From: Sabellastarte sp. h YS-2021
Lineage: Eukaryota; Annelida; Polychaeta; Sabellida; Sabellidae
Length of the DNA stretch: 64,000 nucleotides
Direction of reading: 5' to 3'
Assembly (NCBI GenBank): GCA_964017235.1
Contig: OZ024936.1
Coordinates: 94,710,537 to 94,774,536 of the forward strand
Shown: positions 62,480 through 64,000 of the stretch, in pieces
How the letters are laid out: every line of letters begins with the position of its first letter
Numbering within the stretch: the stretch's first letter is position 1
Translations under genes and position numbers: made by a program
Notes under the pieces: model-generated
The model's database searches: none
What the model saw: the letters and a program-made list of their open reading frames with translations, nothing else
What the model was told of the DNA's origin: nothing

Positions 62480-64000
62480 TCAAAACAGATTTACTTGCAG
62501 ATACTTTTGAAGACATGCACATCTCCTCCCTTAATATAAATGGATGGACAGAAAACAATAAACAGCTTCGATTGGCCTTAATTAAATACACAAGGCCAGA
62601 TGTGTTGTGTTTACAAGAGTCCCACCTTGATGCTGGACAACCACTAGACATTGAGGGCTATTTATGGATTGGCCATAACAGGAAAAGTAAACATGTGAGA
62701 GCAAAGAAGGCCAGTGGGGGAGTGGGAATACTTGTTAAGGACAAGGTATTAGATCAGTATTCTGTTTCTAGTATTGATAAATGTTTTGATGGTATTCTTG
62801 TAATTTGTTTGCAACATAAAACCACAGACTTCAAATTAACTTTGATAAATGTATATTTACCCCCTGAAAACTCAATCTGGGGACGTGATTGTGATACATT
62901 TACCTCATACCTGACTTCAGTGTTGTTTAGTTCACACTCCTCTGACATTATCTTAGTGTTGGGTGATTTTAATGCTAGAATAGGTAATGAATTAGACTAT
63001 ATTCATGAAATCGATGATTTACCAAACCGCTTCCCAATTGATTTTGCTAAACATTCTCATGGTGATTCACTTGTAGAGTTTTTAAAAGACACAAAACTGA
63101 ATATAATTAATGGAAGAATTTCAACAGAATCTGATAATTTCACATGTATTAACAACCATGGGAAGTCAGTTGTTGATTATATGATGATCCCACATGATTG
63201 TATTAATTATTGTTCCTCTTTTAAAGTTGAGACAATGTCGGACCTATTATTCAAATACAATTTATATAGCTTTATATCACATGGATGAAAGCCACCAGAT
63301 CATTCACTATTGTCAGTAAATTTAAAATGTTCTTATATTGATAAGGGTGTTCATGGTTATTGTAGCAATGTAAACCGCATGTCAGGTGATATCTCATCCA
63401 CCAATCTTATTAACAAATCAAGTCAGAAAAGAAGTATAATTTTAAGAATAAGCCGGAAGCATGTATGAATTCATATGAGTGGAGGCACTCTATTTTGGCA
63501 CAAATTCATTCTTTAGAAAACCCCATAAAATCCCAAGAATCTATAGACATTGTGTATAATCAATTTTCTGAAGTTGTTTTCACAGAATTAGATTCGTTTT
63601 TAAAAATTAGAAATATTTCAAAATCTACCAAGAGGCGTTATAGAAACAATAAGCCATGCTGGTCAGATGATTTAAAAATCATGTTGAAAAAGATGAGAGA
63701 TGCAGAAAACAGCTTTCTAAACCACAACAAAAATGGTAGTAAGAAAATCAGAGATCATTTAAGGTCACAGTATATTACAAAGCGTCCTACATTTGACAAG
63801 GCATTAAGGCAAGCAGAGAGAAAGTATAATAGGGGGGTATAAACGATATTGAGAAAGTCAATACCCAAAACCCAAGGGTTTTTTGGGAATACATAAAAAC
63901 GTTAAGTCCAAGAATAGGCAATAAAATACCAATGAAAGTGAAAATAAATGAAACTGTGACAGCGATTGAGAATGAGGTTTTGAATAAATGGCAAGAAGAT
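62458..64000 (+). pseudogene. LINE ORF2, 5' part: APE endonuclease (window edge)
   Basis: Starts ATG 62458. Endonuclease blocks: SSLNINGW (catalytic Asn), LCLQESHL (Glu), VYLPPEN, VLGDFNARIG (about 62960), VVDYMM and PDHSLL (just after an in-frame TGA at 63286-63288). A frame change near 63440 leads to 63465-63842 (CWSDDLK, a post-endonuclease linker), and another in a GGGGGG run at 63834 leads to FWEYIKTLSPRIGNKIP, the usual linker before RT. RT lies outside the window. With one stop and two shifts this copy cannot make a full ORF2 protein unless these are sequence errors. Confidence 0.85.

Overview
The window is AT-rich animal nuclear DNA, most likely from a mollusc and probably a bivalve. 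Support: interrupted genes with GT/AG splice sites; a tRNA-headed SINE whose 3' end reads AAAGCGACGTAAAACCCC followed by (AAATA)n, a tail style I associate with molluscan SINEs; many non-LTR, Ty3/gypsy and tyrosine-recombinase retroelements; and many short foldback (MITE-like) elements. No bacterial operon signals are present. The species assignment is inference.

Layout. 1-11183: a Ty3/gypsy LTR retroelement, entered from inside. An upstream partial copy (1-1866, broken by a SINE) is joined directly, without an LTR, to a second copy running gag, protease, RT-RNase H-integrase. After integrase comes an extra ORF (7874-10744): an arginine-rich N-terminus, a small zinc-finger-like motif, a charged linker and a TatD-family nuclease domain, preceded by a good splice acceptor and followed by a putative 3' LTR. 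The copy is damaged: gag frameshift, one nonsense codon in pol, integrase catalytic Glu replaced by Lys, several frame changes in the extra ORF. 11.2-17.4 kb: LINE reverse-transcriptase remnants, SINEs and possible terminal exons. 17.9-20.5 kb (minus): a host gene of at least three coding exons for an Ala/Gly-rich hydrophobic segment, ankyrin repeats and an arginine-type mono-ADP-ribosyltransferase. 20.5-41 kb: noncoding, filled with a diverged segmental duplication, four foldback families, SINEs, LINE tails, minisatellites and a nested TIR element made of short palindromic modules.

42489-49126: an apparently intact tyrosine-recombinase retroelement (DIRS order) with split direct repeats A1 - gag - RT/RNase H - YR - B1 - A2 - B2. 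Both repeat pairs are nearly identical, so the insertion is young. 49.1-57.5 kb: LINE endonuclease and C-terminal remnants, foldback copies, a tandem array and an old gypsy RT remnant. 58.1-60.75 kb: two short exons of a caveolin gene (plus), with a foldback element in the intron. 61.77 kb to the end: the 5' half of a two-ORF LINE (coiled-coil ORF1, APE endonuclease ORF2), running out of the window.

The host genes recognised with confidence are the ART gene and caveolin; almost everything else recognisable is transposon-derived. The two items most worth following are the TatD-bearing gypsy element and the intact split-repeat YR retroelement.
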